From: Bacillaceae bacterium
GTDB lineage: Bacteria; Bacillota; Bacilli; Bacillales; Amphibacillaceae
DNA: 7,974 bases
Reading direction: 5' to 3'
Assembly (NCBI GenBank): GCA_030152985.1
Contig: JASLIE010000025.1
Span: 1-7,974 of the forward strand
Part shown: piece after piece, positions 7,821-7,974 of the stretch
Layout: each line of letters starts with the position of its first letter
Position numbering within the stretch: the stretch's first letter is position 1
Notes under the pieces: generated by a model
Database searches by the model: none
Told to the model about the DNA's origin: nothing
The model's input: the letters and a program-made list of their open reading frames with translations, nothing else
Position numbers and translations under genes: made by a program

Positions 7821-7974
7821 AATTTACTTTGACAATCCAATCAAATGGATCTGCTATTTTACCGTATTGTAATTGAGTGATTTCATTATAAATACGACGA
7901 GAAAGCTCACCGGTTTGATTATCGTTAATGATCATATCCTTGTTGTTCCAAGTAAGTTGACCAATCGGTGAAAT
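7819..7974 (-). CDS. ilvE: Branched-chain amino-acid aminotransferase, C-terminal end (partial)
   Basis: Only the last 51 codons and the TAA stop (complement of 7819-7821) are in the window; the start lies beyond the right edge. The visible protein begins ISPIGQLTWNNKDMI and ends GKIADPFDWIVKVN. This matches the C-terminus of class IV PLP-dependent branched-chain aminotransferases of the Bacillus YbgE/YwaA (IlvE/IlvK) type, which carry an ISPVGEL-like stretch and end in a GKxxDPFxWxV motif. The enzyme interconverts leucine, isoleucine and valine with their 2-oxo acids, using glutamate or 2-oxoglutarate. The active-site lysine is not in view. The gene converges on argF and shares its terminator, so it is a separate transcription unit. 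The family call is made from memory of the motifs; which paralogue it is cannot be decided here. Confidence 0.85.
   Translation of the reverse strand: MSPIGQLTWNNKDMIINDNQTGELSRRIYNEITQLQYGKIADPFDWIVKVN

Overview
The window carries most of an arginine-biosynthesis operon from a low-GC Gram-positive bacterium. The Bacillota (Bacillales or Lactobacillales) assignment is an inference. It rests on the AT-rich codon use, strong AAGGAG-type ribosome binding sites, the argCJBD gene order, a carbamoyl-phosphate synthase gene inside the arginine cluster, and the absence of any eukaryotic or Gram-negative trait. No species can be named from this sequence alone.

Layout: all genes from position 1 to 7789 are on the + strand and tightly packed. 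They are the 3' half of argC (1-554), argJ (571-1788), argB (1803-2561), argD (2575-3705), carB (3718-6837) and argF (6827-7789). Gaps are 12-16 bp, and carB and argF overlap by 11 bp, so a single polycistronic mRNA is likely. A rho-independent hairpin (about 7789-7820) closes the operon. Directly beyond it, the 3' end of a convergent gene on the - strand (7819-7974) encodes the C-terminus of a branched-chain amino-acid aminotransferase. There is no gene-free stretch longer than 20 bp, and I see no mobile element, RNA gene, CRISPR array or prophage signal.

Function: ArgJ makes N-acetylglutamate and recycles the acetyl group. ArgB, ArgC and ArgD convert N-acetylglutamate to N-acetylornithine, ArgJ releases ornithine, CarB makes carbamoyl phosphate, and ArgF joins the two into citrulline. 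argG, argH and the arginine repressor are not here. The promoter and any ArgR operator should lie upstream of argC, outside the window.

The main departure from the Bacillus subtilis order (argCJBD-carA-carB-argF) is that carA, the glutaminase subunit gene, is absent: argD is followed 12 bp later by carB. Secondary points are a Gly instead of the usual Ala before the catalytic Thr of ArgJ, and a shortened, degenerate allosteric domain in CarB. Otherwise this is an ordinary metabolic operon, and I found no evidence of a previously undescribed system.
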